Shown piece by piece: positions 33,419 to 46,070 of a stretch of 64,000 nucleotides of DNA; the first letter of the stretch is position 1, and every line of letters begins with the position of its first letter. The position numbers and the translations under genes are program-made. The stretch lies in NCBI RefSeq assembly GCF_002994745.2, contig NC_037088.1, positions 54,341,897 to 54,405,896 on the forward strand, read 5' to 3'. Source of the DNA: Rosa chinensis (taxonomy: Eukaryota; Streptophyta; Magnoliopsida; Rosales; Rosaceae). The notes beneath the pieces were generated by a model. It did no database searches, had not been told where the DNA came from, and saw nothing but the letters and a program-made list of their open reading frames with translations.

Positions 33419-35171
33419 GATTTGTTTGTTTTTATCTGAAAGTCACTGCCAGCCTGGTGTGTGAACACTAAATTTTCTGTTGAAGTGTGTGAAGCCTCGT
33501 TAATTGAGTGGACTTTAATTAGTCGGTTTAGTAATCCAAAGGAGAAAACAATAATTAATATACTCGGAAGACAGGTCAAATGGAATACCAAATCTTAATC
33601 CAGTTGGCTTTTGCTTTTGAACCGTCACTCTATCCATGAATCTACAGTCATGTCTCTGCCCTTTTCATAGGAAACTGTATTTCAAGAAAATTCTTAGAGA
33701 CCAAAGCAAGAGAGAAGTTCGATTCAGAGAATTCTTAGTGAAATTGTTAAATAAGTTGCATTTAAAAGATAAGCATTTTTCAATAATTCTAATAGCAACA
33801 TGAATTGTGATATAATAGTTATTGGTAAAACCAATATCATAGAGTTAATGGATTCAAATGTCATTGATATATAAAGATGAGGATGAGAATATGGGTAAAG
33901 TGAAAAAAGGAAAAAACAAACAAACTCAAGTAATTTCTTGAAGACGAGAAAATATTAGATCCCCAACTTAAGATATTGAACAAATCAAACTTTTAGAAAA
34001 TGCGTTGGTTCTAGTAACTGAATAGTGACCCAACTTGTGAAAACATAGAGTTAGTTTTGGCATATTAAAAAAACATTTGAACTGAAATATTTGAGAAAGA
34101 CAAAATGATCAATTCACAAATAAAAAAAAATAAAAAAAATTTAATAAAAAAAATTAAAAATCAAAAACAAAATATATACAGCAATTTTCTCTACATTATG
34201 TGGGAATAACTTCTCACATAATTATCCACACTCATAGAGTGTATTTGAAATCTAGTATAAAATAATATCAGACTTCAATCTCAAGATATTTCCAATTTTA
34301 CCTATAACCTACGTCTCTTTTTTTTATATTTTGTTTATAACATTCAGCAACCATACGTTTCTTATTTATTTGTTGACCTACAGCTTATAAGACAGAAGTG
34401 TACCACGTGAAGATGTGCTAAAGCAACGCTAAAACAAGTTTTGCTTCCAGGATTTTTTTGCTTCCAAGCTTGCAATAAACCCATGAATTTGGTTTGTTGG
34501 ATATTATAGGTTGGCAATTTTAGAATCCAGCAAGGTCCCAAGAAAGATTTATGTGATTATAAAATGTAAACCCGCTAAGCCCACTGTTTTGGAAGCAAAA
34601 CCACAGTACAATTAGGAATATGCCACTCCAACAAAGCATAGGATTAGGATATTTAAGTCCCAAATTTCCAAACTGTTTAAGCAAATTAAACTATTAAAAG
34701 GTACTTAACTGGTGGGATTACTACAAGATGAGGTAGCAATAATCAATTAATATGACCTTATTAAAATAAATAAATGTGTCGTGACTTCGCAAATTTGGTT
34801 ACTGACTGTCACCAACTTTAATTGGCTAATCAACACCTATTTTAACGTCATTTGACAAAATAACGAATAATCAGTAACCAACGAGACAAACACTAAAAAA
34901 GACTCAATGATTACATGAACAAAACATTATAATTTACTTGCATTCAAGGATTTTGTTATTAATCATCGGTATTAAGCAACACCGTTATTAATATTACTTA
35001 AAAAAAACTAACAGATAACGAGTAATGTGGCAGATTTTCAACAAAAAAGACCCGACAATTGTGGGATAAATCATAATTCATCCACATGAGCCATGTGCAT
35101 CGATGATCGCAAGATCGCTAGTAGATCAAGTTCTCATTATTGAAAATTGTAATACTATTGAGATTAAAAAA
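33419..35171. other. Gene-free stretch
   Basis: Very AT-rich, with several A/T runs. No exon or bounded element is seen. Confidence 0.45.
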
Positions 35172-35850
35172 AAAAAAAAAATGCAGTTATTGTCACCCTA
35201 CTATTTTCTTAGTTCACCCTATAAACATTTGAATTATTGAAATACTATATTACCCAAGTGCAAAATGACTAATAGGTACACTAATTTTCTAAAATCTAAA
35301 TTTGTAAAGAAAACTAAATACATAACCAGTTAATTAATCTTCTTCTTCTCCACTTAAATTTGAATTTAGTACTTTTTTTTTTGTCTTTTTGTTCTCTTCT
35401 CATGGTTAATTTATTATTCAATTCACAAAACCATTAGTGTTAGCTTCAACAAAATCTTTGCAATATTCTTTATGAACACTGAAAATAAAAAATTAAAACA
35501 TGAAAAAAAAATCAATCTTATCTTCATTGCTCATAGTTGTTAACTTACTAATTTTTTGATATAGATTGAAATAGACGAACATTGAAACTGAAAGAAAAAA
35601 AAAAAGTAAATCAGATTATGTTAATAAAAACTTTAATATATTTTAGTTTTGTTATTGGTATAAATTAAATGAGAGATTTTCGTTAAAAAAAATTCTTTTT
35701 AAACTGGATATGTCATATAAGGATATTTCTGGAAAGAGAAATGAGTTAGATAAGTAAATTTAATAATTAAAATTAAAATGTAGGGTGTAATGAGCAAGTA
35801 GGGTGAACAAAGTAAATGATAGGGTGGCAATAGCCGCACCCTAAAAAAAA
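35172..35850. mobile_element. TIR element with CACCCTA-rich arms
   Basis: The left arm GCAGTTATTGTCACCCTACT, then TTCACCCTATAAA, is mirrored by the right arm TAGGGTGAAC and GATAGGGTGGCAATAGCCGC. Arms are about 60-80 bp and divergent. The interior is AT-rich and non-coding. No TSD was fixed because both flanks are A/T runs. Confidence 0.65.
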
Positions 35851-35879
35851 TTAGGCGTATTTTAGGCATAGTTTTTATA

Positions 35880-36228
35880 AGGCTTAATAGTCAATTTGCT
35901 ACTTTTTTTTTAGAATAAGTCAATTTGCTACTTTAGATTTTCATAATTAGTCAATTTGCGACCTTAAGTTTTATTTCAGTCGAACCCTAGGTTTTTCAAA
36001 TTAGCTAATTTACTATCATAGCTTCCGTCAAATTAATTCCTTGTGATTTATCATTTCCTTAGTCCAAACATTAATTTCGAAAACTTAGTGTAGAACCGTA
36101 GAACATAGCTAATTTTGAATATTTAGGGAAGCAAGTTGGTTAATTTGAAAAATCTTGAGTAGAAAATTTGACAGAATGATAGCGAATTGGTTGAAATAAA
36201 ATATAAGGTAGCAAATTACGAATTATAT
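35880..36228. mobile_element. Foldback MITE, about 350 bp
   Basis: The left half (AGTCAATTTGCGACCTTAAG, TTTATTTCAGTCGAA, TTTTTCAAATTAGC, TACTATCATAGCTTCCGTCA) pairs with the right half (TGACAGAATGATAGCGAATT, GGTTAATTTGAAAAATC, AAATAAAATATAAGGTAGCA). It is almost all stem. Exact ends and TSD are unclear. Confidence 0.65.
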
Positions 36229-37106
36229 TTTTTTTGTAATTACTAACATTTAACAGTCATGCGCATAAATTATAGTCATTCATATGAACTATAAATTATA
36301 TACAATTGAATCATTCATTATATAAAGTTATTTACTGGCAATTATCTCTGTAGATTAACCTAATATGGCATTTATTGATCGACCCCAAAACACTTTTGCA
36401 TTGAAGTTTAGAGCAACTAATCATGATTCATTGCATTATATAGTGAACCAAACTATAATAGAGAGTCAGAATAATGTGGTTTTGAAACCAAAGCTTTAAC
36501 CAAAAGCAAAAGGCATCTCCCTCATGAATCCTAAAAAAAATCGAGAGGTTTGTTGGGGTTCTATTCATTATTGGGGTCGTAACATTAAAGACCTAGAAAT
36601 CTAGAATGGTACTAGGTTGTTGGCCACTAGTGGGCACGTCGTATCTCCCCCTCACCAATTTTTTAATTGTTGAAAATGGTGCGGAAGCCACAAGTTTGTT
36701 GGCCGCATAAGGTCGATAACCACTTACATGATTACATCTATACATTTCTAGTGGAGTTTGTTGGCCACATTATGATTGTTCTCCTTATTTTTGTTTCCGT
36801 AACACAAGGCAAATAACATATTTTGTTCAATATATCTATTCTAATTTAATTTGGTTAGTAGATGACAGATGATCGATCATTGATTTTTTTCCTCAGCCAA
36901 TTTATTGTCTCTTGTTTCTAATGAGTTCTCCAATTTTAATAAGTAAACATCCCATAAAATAGAAAATAATTTAGTTGTCACCGATTTAAGAATATTTTTA
37001 GCTGACTCTCCATATTAGTTCCTTAAAATGGCTTAGTGTAAGAGTTATATACATGCGCTGTGTTGCTAGGGAAGAGGTAGAAGTCTCTCCCAAGTCCTAA
37101 GAAAGC
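36229..37106. other. Gene-free stretch
   Basis: No exon or bounded element is recognised. Confidence 0.4.
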
Positions 37107-37109
37107 TAA

Positions 37110-37991
37110 GGGCCGTTCGATAATGTTTTCAAAAACATATTTTCAGAATTGTTTTTTGAAAATGAAAAAGTAAAATAGAGAATGCATTTTCTAGATGAAA
37201 AATGTGTTTGGTAATCAAATCTTAAAAAACCATTTAATTTTTTTTTTTTCCAAAACCCATCTTCACAAACAAAGAAGACGTGCACTATTCTTTCAAGTTT
37301 CTAACGCAGACTTCAAAGAGACTTTTATACCAAGAGCACCAATAATCATCCCACAGTTTCAATTGCTAATCTGAGACCACAATCAATCTCAGAATATTTC
37401 AATTCCCATTCAATTAACTCAATTCTCATCCGCCATTAATTATACAAGTGCATTATGTCTTTCTTCTTCTTCCCAGTTACTATGAGTTCAAATCCAAGAA
37501 TGTAAGATCCACTTATAACTTGAGAGAGCTTAATTAAGATCAATACCGGAAAGACAGAAGCAAAGATTTAAATGCTTCCAAAGAAATTAGTATGCATCTA
37601 ATCAATGATTGATGTCAAAACTGACTGGTTTCATGTGTGCTTTATTGGTTTGGCTGGAATCCGATGAGGACACAAGTTTGACGACGGTGAGTTTGTCGGA
37701 ACCCGGAATCCGGTGAGTATTAAAAGAGTTTAGACAGTGTCATATCTTTGAGTTTTCGACTGTTGGTGATTCATATGAAGTTTGGGGGTTGGAGGTTTGT
37801 GAGATGAAAATAAAGTGTGAGAAAATATTGAAAACGTTAATTTGACGTTTTCAGATTGTTAGAGTAAAGTTAGAAAATATTTTCAATTTTCATTTTTAAT
37901 GTTTTCAAAAATATTCTACTGAACACAATTTCTTGTTGTTTTTATTTTTAAAAATGAAAAATGGCTCTTATTTTTTCTACCGAACGGGCCC
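37110..37991. mobile_element. PIF/Harbinger-like element, 882 bp
   Basis: Termini GGGCCGTTCGATAATGTTTT and, from the right, GGGCCCGTTCGGTAGAAAAA, with TAA at 37107-37109 and 37992-37994. GGGCCxGTTxGG termini and TAA targets are typical of Tourist/PIF elements. The arms share TTTTCAAAAACAT-type AT-rich sequence. The core (37250-37830) has no recognisable ORF. Confidence 0.8.
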
Positions 37992-38072
37992 TAAGTTTTC
38001 ATTGGATGATATGAAAATACGTACGGGTAGATGAAGTGACAATCATCTTGGTGAGTATTGTATGCATACTAA

Positions 38073-40110
38073 AGCATCTCCAACAACTTCATTATATCTT
38101 GTTTTTTCTCTAAGGGGGAAATGGTATGTTTTTTTGCTCCAACAACTTTCCCATAATATACTCTATTTTGTGAAGAGAGAGAAAATAAAATCCCTATATG
38201 TGGGCAGTCTAAAATGATAGGAAATCATCTTTTAGAAAAATTTTAGTCTCTTCTTGGTTTTATTTTATTTTTGATATGATTTATTATCTTCTCGATTTAA
38301 ATTATATTTACTTTCATCATTTATTATTTAGTTCATTTTTTAAAATTTTAAGTTTATCACCACACACACACACAATCATAGATAATAAATTATTATAGAT
38401 TTTTTTTTTTTGAATCAAATCAAAATGATTTCCATTAGCACAAGCTAGAACAGTACATTATATATCTCTCCACTGCCTTGAATACAGAGGGCAGATAAGA
38501 AAAGTGGTATACAAGATCGCACCACTCATTAAGACATCACATGCTCACTTACTAAGGCGAGCCTATAAACTATGAAAACAAAGCATAGTAAATAGGCAAA
38601 GTTAAAAAATAAAAGACTTAAATTTTCTCCTTGCCCTTCAAACTAGGGATTGGAAGCTTGGTAAGATAGGCCAGGCAGAGTTCCTGTCTTCCGCTACTTT
38701 CATTGCTTTTGGAAGGATTCTTATTCTTGGACCCAAGAGGCCTTCCTCTTTTCTTATTTGGTTCAGTCATCACCTCATGCACATACTCTTTAGGCACTAA
38801 AATACTCCCAGGAGCTTCAACCATCCCAAGTGATTTAGCAGTGAACTTGGTAGTGAATTTTGGCATCTTCAACTTCTTTGTAGGCATATCCATGCATGTT
38901 CGTGTGCTAAACAAGTCAGGCAACATTACCTTCAATTTCTTTGGTGATGAATACGGGGAAGCATGTTTGTCCCTTTGGTGAGCTCCATATCATCAACTAG
39001 AACAAGTGCAAGAGAATCATCTGCATTGGAGGAGGACCGGGCATCCTAGTCATGCAGTAGAACCGGTTTGTGGCCAATAGCAAATTCTGTAGAGCTAAAG
39101 AGAGACCTACTGACATGAGGCAGGATGGGTGTTTGAAGGCATTGGAATTTGAACTCTACATTGACAAACCTGATGTTAGCAAAACCCAAAGAAGAACTAG
39201 GGATTTCAGGTCTCTTTTCTAGGCCGCCTTGTTCCAGCCTTGATGCCGCCTTGCCATGAGCCACAGGGCAACGTCCATCCTCATGAAAAATGAGGTCACA
39301 AGCCTTGCACTTTCCAACAAGATTCTCAAGGAAAAATGAAATTTCAGCCTCAACATTAGTATCTAGTTTTAGAGTCTTTTTAAGGAAGAAAGGTTTGTCA
39401 ATCCCATGTAAACCGTAACCCTTACCTTCCCAAAATTGTCAAAAAGCTTATCATCCAATTCAATAAATTTACTGGCTACAGAGGCAATGTTTCTAATAGT
39501 ATGACGTACCTCATACAATGGTGGAATGTCTTCGATACGAGATATACTATTTGCACTGGTGTAATGCCACCATGGGAGCATGATTAAATCTCCAAGGTCC
39601 CCCTTTCAAAAACTTGTTCCTGTCCCGAAGTAGATCAAAACTTAGCACAAATCTATTTGGTACCCTCTCCTAGATCCTGAAATCCCTATCAAGCACCTAA
39701 ACACGCTTAAAGAAGGTTTCATATTGTTCAGAGCAGCAAGTTTCGTTGCCAAGGGACGAGCCAGGAGGTACGACTGCGACGCACGGGGCTGAGAGCCGCC
39801 GACTATCATTGAGATGTCGATCACCTCGCCGCCAATGAGGGCTAGGAAAGCCGCAAAATGAGGTAGTGACAGAGTTGATGATCGACATGCTGATAAGGTT
39901 GCCGTGAAAAAATGGGAAGAGACCAAAAGGCTTAGAATTTGGGCGTAGCAAGTCTCGCGGCTTAGGGTTTTTTGTTTCCTTTGACAATACATGACAATTA
40001 TTATATAATATGATAGAGAAGCTGGTGGAATTATAGAAGAGAAATTATAGGACTTTTAACTTTTTAATCTATACAATACGGATTTATTAAGAAAACTGTT
40101 GGAGATACTC
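38073..40110. mobile_element. MITE with CATCTCCAACA termini, split by a LINE-type retroposon
   Basis: The left end AGCATCTCCAACAAC and the right end CTGTTGGAGATACTC form an inverted repeat, flanked by TAA and TTA respectively. The nested retroposon at 38398-39995, with its own 10-bp TSD, accounts for most of the length; without it the host is about 430 bp. Its termini match the better-preserved copy at 43689-43983. Confidence 0.65.
38398..39995 (-). mobile_element. LINE-derived retroposon carrying ORF1 only
   Basis: Minus-strand element with its poly(A) tail as a T-run at about 38399-38412 and a 10-bp TSD AATTATTATA at 38388-38397 and 39996-40005. The ORF1 relics run in order through a DUF4283-like part (DRNKFLKGGPWRFNH near 39560-39630; IPPLYEVRHTIRN near 39500) and a zinc knuckle CKACDLIFHEDGRC (C-x2-C-x4-H-x4-C, near 39265-39310). 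An AT-hook phrase KKRGRPLGSKNK follows near 38730-38765. Frames are broken by stops and shifts. ORF2 (endonuclease and reverse transcriptase) is absent, yet the tail and TSDs are intact, so this was inserted as an internally deleted, non-autonomous copy. Confidence 0.82.
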
Positions 40111-41410
40111 TTATATTTATGAAGAGGTGTCTTTTGCTATAAATGAAAATCCAACGTACAGAAAGCAAGAACAATAACTTAGTAGAGAATATAAGGAAAA
40201 TATCTCAAAAATATCTCACCTACATCATATATCATAAATATGTGCTCAAGCCCAATTCAAAGATCAAGGGTCTTAACTTCTTTGGATTAATTTTTAGTTT
40301 TTATTGAAATTGTCAACCTGTATTGAAATTGGAGCAAGCAGTACAAATATGTTACTCTTAAGGATCGTCAAAAGAGTCGTTTTACCGGGCACACTAAAAA
40401 AACCTATTTTAGAATAGAATAAGCACCCAACATACTCCCAATAGTCCAGTACACCCACCTTTTAGATATACGTACTTGTATTAAGACAAAAAAAACCTAG
40501 TTCTCCGAAGCAGATTAAATGGTTCATCAGTACGACCTTTAAAATTTAAATAGTACTTTAGGCCTTATAGACGTAAACTAACCAAACCAACAACAAAGGG
40601 GCAGCCCAACCCATGTAAGACCTTAGCTCTTTGAGCCCAAAGTAAGGGGCCCAAAGAGAAGGGTGACCATTCTAGCTAATCTTGACCCAATTAGAAGTCA
40701 AGGCAGCCCAAACCAACTAGTCTCAATTTTTGTCCTCCTCCATTACAAGTCTCAGCTGCCCAGCATAGCACCACCACGAGCAACAACATCAATGTCACCA
40801 CAACAGCCATCATCACAAACAATTGTAGGCCAAAAAGGACCACCACACCCACTGATAGTCGAGGAAAACCTGCCCCGACCACTGCCATCATTGGTCTCCA
40901 GACTATCAAAGTCAACTATCACTACTAGCAATAACCAAAACTCAATCCATGTCCGTAACTGCAGTAGAGCTTTGCCTCGAGCCAGACCTCAACACCAGAT
41001 TTCGGGTCCAATAAAAAAATAAGTCAAAAGCTAACGATCTCTATCAGACTAGTGAATCCACCAAGCTAGTTCAGCAAACCTCTGATCCGGCAAGGGCCTA
41101 TTCAGGCCTGAGTTCCACCATTTAACACTAGAACGCGCACATGGAGCCAACTCACTACTCTCTATACCAGCAGCGACTATAAGGAACAAGCCCCTAGTAA
41201 ACCTGGTCAAACCTGACCCTTAGAGAACCACATCACCATCATCACTAAGTGCAATGCCCACAACTAGAAAGATCGGGCCAAGGCCAGCTATGGCGACAAT
41301 CATATAGTTTGATAATTTTGTCATAGACGGGAGGCCAACAAGTAAACCTAGCAGAGCAGTAATGTCAGAAACCTACTAAATGAATTCTTGATTTCTTTGA
41401 ATTACTTTGC
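40111..41410. other. Gene-free stretch, GC-richer patch
   Basis: About 40590-41330 is less AT-rich and rich in CCA/ACC triplets. A 119-codon plus-strand frame starts at 40663 but has no domain and low-complexity composition. Its style resembles the leaders of the retroposons at 41426 and 45190, but no tail or TSD was found. Confidence 0.4.
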
Positions 41411-41425
41411 TTTTGGTCGAGTCTA

Positions 41426-42425
41426 CTTTTTTTTTTTTTTTAATCGAAAGAGGTCAGCTCGATTTTATAATTCAGCAAGCAGTACCAAACGACACACCCC
41501 TATGGGTTGATAGTAAAGAGCCATCCTTTAGGACTTACAAAGATCATATTCTAGACAAATAGAAATCGCAATCCAGAGTGCACCCACATTTTAGAAAGTT
41601 CACGCACCATTATTCTAAAACCTAGATACTCAGAGGCAATGATATAAAGAGACCAACCGAGTATCTGGTCTTTGCGATCTCTCTCCACTCAAAGGATTAA
41701 AAAAGTAGTCATAACTTCTTTCAAAATAGAAAGAAGAGAGATTAAAATTAAAATGCAAAATAAAATAAACAAAACCTATATTAGCCTGGTCCAGCCTAAG
41801 CCCAAAGCCTGAAGTGGAGCCCAACATTTCAACCTTCCCGAAACCCTAGCAGTCGACGGAAACACCCCGCAGCCACTGCGGACATCCCTACTGCTCAACA
41901 CAGACGTGTCAACGTTGTCTTCCCTGCCATGTTGGACGCCGACGTTCGCCATCCAGCTTGATTTCGAACTAAGAAGCTTCCCTGCCAAACCACTAAGTTA
42001 AACGGACTCTGCCAGCGGCCATCCAGTAAGACAAGCCACCATCGTATCTGTAGGGAAGATGAAACATTCCTCGTCCCAAGCCCTAGCTACTGTCACCGCC
42101 TATCTTAAAGTCGCGACCCAAGCGCTGCCACCAAAAGCAGGATCCTTTATGTCTCCACCAAACCAGATCTGGTCACATTCCAGATCACTTACACTGCCGC
42201 CAATATCGACCATCTCCGCAAGGGGAAAAGGTAGGCAAACGCCTGAAAGCATGGAGCGTCAAAGGAGGAGCATGTCGTCATCACCAAGATTTGGACCATA
42301 GAGAAGGGCAAGCCCCTCCTTTCTGATCAAATGTTCATCGCCGCCACAGACCGAATGAGGAGGCCAACGAGAAAACTCTCTCAAGAGTGGTATAGAGTTT
42401 GAATAAGTCTCGATAAAAACTTAGT
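41426..42425 (-). mobile_element. Non-autonomous LINE-like retroposon, 1.0 kb
   Basis: The T-run at 41427-41441 is the poly(A) tail of a minus-strand insertion. A 15-bp TSD TTTTGGTCGAGTCTA (41411-41425) is matched at 42426-42440 with one change. The 5' two-thirds is GC-rich and non-coding as far as I can read (short frames only), and the 3' third is an untranslated-looking tail. Target-primed insertion by a LINE machinery supplied in trans is the simplest explanation. Confidence 0.82.
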
Positions 42426-42440
42426 TTTTGGTTGAGTCTA

Positions 42441-43685
42441 TTGATCATGACTATTCTATGCGCCAATAGGTGAATTTTTTTTTTCTTTCTTTTTATCTAT
42501 TAGTTTGGTTCTTTGATCTAACTTTACAAGCTTGTTTATTTAGTTTCAAATGAGGTAAGACCGTTTTTGGGTTAGTTGTATTTGGCAATTTTATTTGCTT
42601 GGACTTTTGACGCTAACAGCTGGCGTAGAAGTAAATTTATGTACTTCGGCCTTATTTCGGACAAGTGAACATTTTTTTCTCTCTCTTAAGCTAGCACTTC
42701 CTAATCTCCTAACCATATTCCTAAAGTAATCATATTTGATGGGCTATGCTTAGGAAGGCTTTATATTTAACTATACAATATATGCACGTAATGAGTACTA
42801 GATGATGATATCGACAATAATTAATTAAAATTGGGTAACCCTAGCAAGACAGTAATGAATTAGAAGGTATATGTACCATGATGATAAACAATGATACTGA
42901 CAAGCACTAGTGGTGGCGGCAGCGGAGATAAGATGTTGCATCTGATGATTGATGGGTCGCTTATAAATATAAGTAATTCCCACATACAAATCTTATATGT
43001 CATTATCCTAATCTCAGTGCTTAACTTATTCTCAGAGTTTCATAATTGAAGTTAAATTTACCTATATATAATTATATATATCTAAATGTTACATGACGAG
43101 CTTTCGGTAAAAGGACTAATTAATTGACCAGTGAGGCAGTGACCAATCATGCTCATTATACAAAGACTAGTAAAATTCCATTAGTTTAAGTCATAAGCTT
43201 AATTCACTTCCCAGGAAAAAAAAAGTGGTAAAGCTTAATATGATTTATAATTCATACTTGGAGGCTACTACGAGCCACTTTCCACCTATTCGGATTCGGA
43301 TTCCCATTTAGAAGTCAGATAAAGTGCATATGATCGAAACAAAATTATTTGAACTTTTATTTAAATTTGAAACCCTCTTCAAGGATAAAATTTACTTGGT
43401 ATGATAAGTCATACATAGAATTAGGTTGTAGTGTTGTACACGAGTATGTCATTTTTGTTAAGTGCACTTCATTTCCACAAAGCTAGTTAGCTAGCTGCTA
43501 GGCCCTTGGCCTAGCATGACCTTCAGTTAAGAAATTTAATTATGTCAGCCCAGAAAAGAATAATACAGCCAAAGTTAGCTAGCTGCTATTCTGCCTAGTC
43601 TGCCCAGTTAATACGACCTTCACTTTATTAAAACTAATCTTCCATTATTATAGCACTGTGCTTCTGATTTATCAGGCTGCGGTCC
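42441..43685. other. Gene-free stretch
   Basis: No exon, RNA gene or bounded element is recognised. Confidence 0.45.
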
Positions 43686-43688
43686 TAA

Positions 43689-43704
43689 GAGCATCTCCGA
43701 CATG

Positions 43705-43740
<36 letters not shown>

Positions 43741-43983
43741 TTTAAATATAAGTAATTTTAGGTTAAATTTGATCTCCAACATATTAGTTAAACAAAAGTT
43801 AAATTTAACTTTAACTCAAAAATATAGTTATATTTAGTTAGAGACGAGAGATAATTTAATTAAAACTTTAATATAACTTTAGATTTAGATAATCTGCTAG
43901 AGTAGAACTCAATAAATAAACTACTTATATTTTATTTTTAGTTATTTTTAGGTATGAAGGTACCTACATTGTTGGAAATGCCC
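43689..43983. mobile_element. PIF/Harbinger-like MITE, 295 bp, containing (TA)n
   Basis: Left end GAGCATCTCCGACATG, right end (inward) GGGCATTTCCAACAATG, perfect TAA TSD at 43686-43688 and 43984-43986. A (TA)n tract of about 26 bases followed by a T-run lies just inside the left end (43704-43743). The terminal family is the same as at 38073 and probably 32625. Confidence 0.85.
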
Positions 43984-43986
43984 TAA

Positions 43987-44814
43987 GCCGTTTGCTTTAA
44001 TTATACAACAAGTTTTGCCATATACGGACGATTTAAATGCCAATTGAAGTGTTCACTCTCATATGACTCCCTCACCTCGTGCTATACAGAATTGGTGCTG
44101 GATGACTTTTACAGGTGTTTGGTTTTTTTGTTTGTGATCATGAGGGTAGATTTTGGGTGCTTTGGTGAAACAAGAAGCTAGTGATCGAAACCACCAAGTG
44201 TGGTAAGGTTAGTCAAATAGTCTAATATGGAACCCTCATGTACGTATAGTGTTCGAGTTTCAACTCTCACTGCACATGGGGTGGGGTATTAGTCTAGTTT
44301 TGCAGGGATACCTTCGTGGACCTTAATCGTAATACTAACTCGCTAATGTAACCGAGATGACTCGCTACTTCAGCCCAGATACGAAAAAGAAGAAGAAAGA
44401 AGCTAGTGATTATATCATTGTTTTAACTGTTGAGCTTCTTGCTATTAAAGTAGGTTAGAAGACTAATTGCTATTGATGGGAGCTTTCTGCCTATTTTCAC
44501 CCGTTAACCGTTGAGTTTGATTGCTGGACATCCTTATCTCTTATTGATTCGCAAAAATTGTAGTTTTGTGGTGAAAGGTATTATTGTTGATGAGTTTCGA
44601 GTATTAATGTTGAGGCTACAATTAAAAAAAAAAAAAACATTCATGAGCCATGTGAGTATTAATGTTGAGGCTACAATTAAATTAGATATGATTTTCATGT
44701 GACCTCTAATTTTGAGGGTCCTTGACCTTACATTCCTTGGTCTTTATTTCTTCATGACGTCTTTTAGTTTAACTGAATCTCAAACTTTATTTTAAAGAAA
44801 AAATAATTTAGGAT
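43987..44814. other. Gene-free stretch
   Basis: No exon. An imperfect direct repeat (GTTGAGGCTACAATTAAA at 44608 and 44663, with GTATTAATG upstream of each) surrounds an A-run. Confidence 0.45.
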
Positions 44815-44823
44815 CAGAAGATC

Positions 44824-44995
44824 GAGAGATTATTCAGAGCACCGCCGTGCACTTGCACCAATATAAATGAATGGTTAGATTGCATTAAATACACTTTTTG
44901 TTTATTAAAAATAAAGTTGATAATAAATATCAAGGGTTGAGATTATTTTATAAGTGTTGGGTCACTTACACCGTCGGTGCATAGAATAATTTCCA
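44824..44995. mobile_element. 172-bp MITE with 9-bp TSD (copy 2, opposite orientation)
   Basis: Reverse-complement copy of 23448-23619, the same length to the base, with TSD CAGAAGATC at 44815-44823 and 44996-45004. Termini are GAGAGATTATTCAGAGCACC and GGAAATTATTCTATGCACCG (inward). Confidence 0.9.
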
Positions 44996-45189
44996 CAGAA
45001 GATCTGGAAACAATCTAGTTAAAAGTATGACATCTTGTTAAAGCATGGGGGTAGGAGTGAAATTTTTTGATCCTCTTTGAAAAAAAAATAAAAAAATAAA
45101 AAATAAAACATATCATCAAAGCCTTTCAAAAAAAAAAAAAATCTTCAACATATCTTCAAAGATCCACATCTCAAGGTTAATCATTCATA

Positions 45190-46070
45190 GCTCAGCTATA
45201 ATCATAGCTAGCAGGAAAGAGACTTACAATACGAAAAAAACCCTAGGTTGAGAAGTTTGCTCGTCCGGCGGTGCTCGGGGTTGGGGAGGTTTGCCTAGCC
45301 GTTAATGGGCTGTTGCCGGACAGGAATTGCTAATTGCTCTAGGAGGTCGAGAGATAGAAGTTGAAACTCAAGGTTTTTGGAAAGGTGGAGGTGGTGAGGC
45401 CCAGACGAAAACTCTCAGTGTGGTTGTGTTGTGCATAGTGGCAGACTTCGGCGTCGGCTCTTCAGGTCTGGGTAGCAACGTGGTTTCCGACGAGGAGTGG
45501 CGGCGTGGTTCTCGAGGATAGTGCGGCAATGAAGATCTGGTGGATCCAAGCGGCGTCTTCTAAATTTGGAGCGGTGCGCGGTGGGGTAGGCAATGTGCGA
45601 TGGTGCGTCATTTCACTATGTCATCTGGCTAGGCGCGAACACGGCAGACTGGTGGCGGCGCCTGGTGCGGCACTGGCAAACACACTTGGGTTATGCTGTT
45701 TGGGCCTGACTCCAAATCCTGCTGGGCTGGGCGGTTTGGGCTTTCTCGTCCTGTACTACCCCATTGGGCCTTTCATTTGGACTAGGGGTTTTGGGCCATT
45801 AGTTTTCTAGTTTAGTCATTTTGATTTTAATAATTCCCTACTTTGCTAGGGAGCTACTCTTCTAGTTTTTCTAGTTAGCGACATCGAGTCTAGTTTACTC
45901 TGCCTATTTACTATGTAATAGTTAATAGTCTGTAGGCATCCTCTACGAGCATGGAACGGTCAAATGATTGGATCTAATCTATGTATCATTGTGCTAATGG
46001 CCCTTTATGGCTTTGGATGAATGATAGTCGCCCGATTTAGGCCTGTTAAAAAAAAAAAAAAAAAAAAAAA
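45190..46070 (+). mobile_element. Non-autonomous LINE-like retroposon with poly(A), 0.88 kb
   Basis: TSD GGTTAATCATTCATA is at 45175-45189 and, exactly, 46071-46085. It ends in about 23 A residues (46048-46070). The 5' part (45240-45800) is GC-rich with short frames (64 and 101 codons) of no known domain, and the 3' part is AT-richer. Architecture is parallel to 41426-42425. Perfect TSDs and a clean tail point to a fairly young insertion. Confidence 0.88.

Noticed and set aside
40663..41022. 119-codon frame
   Set aside because: Low-complexity Pro/Ser/Thr composition, overlapping frame on the other strand, no domain or tail/TSD to define an element.
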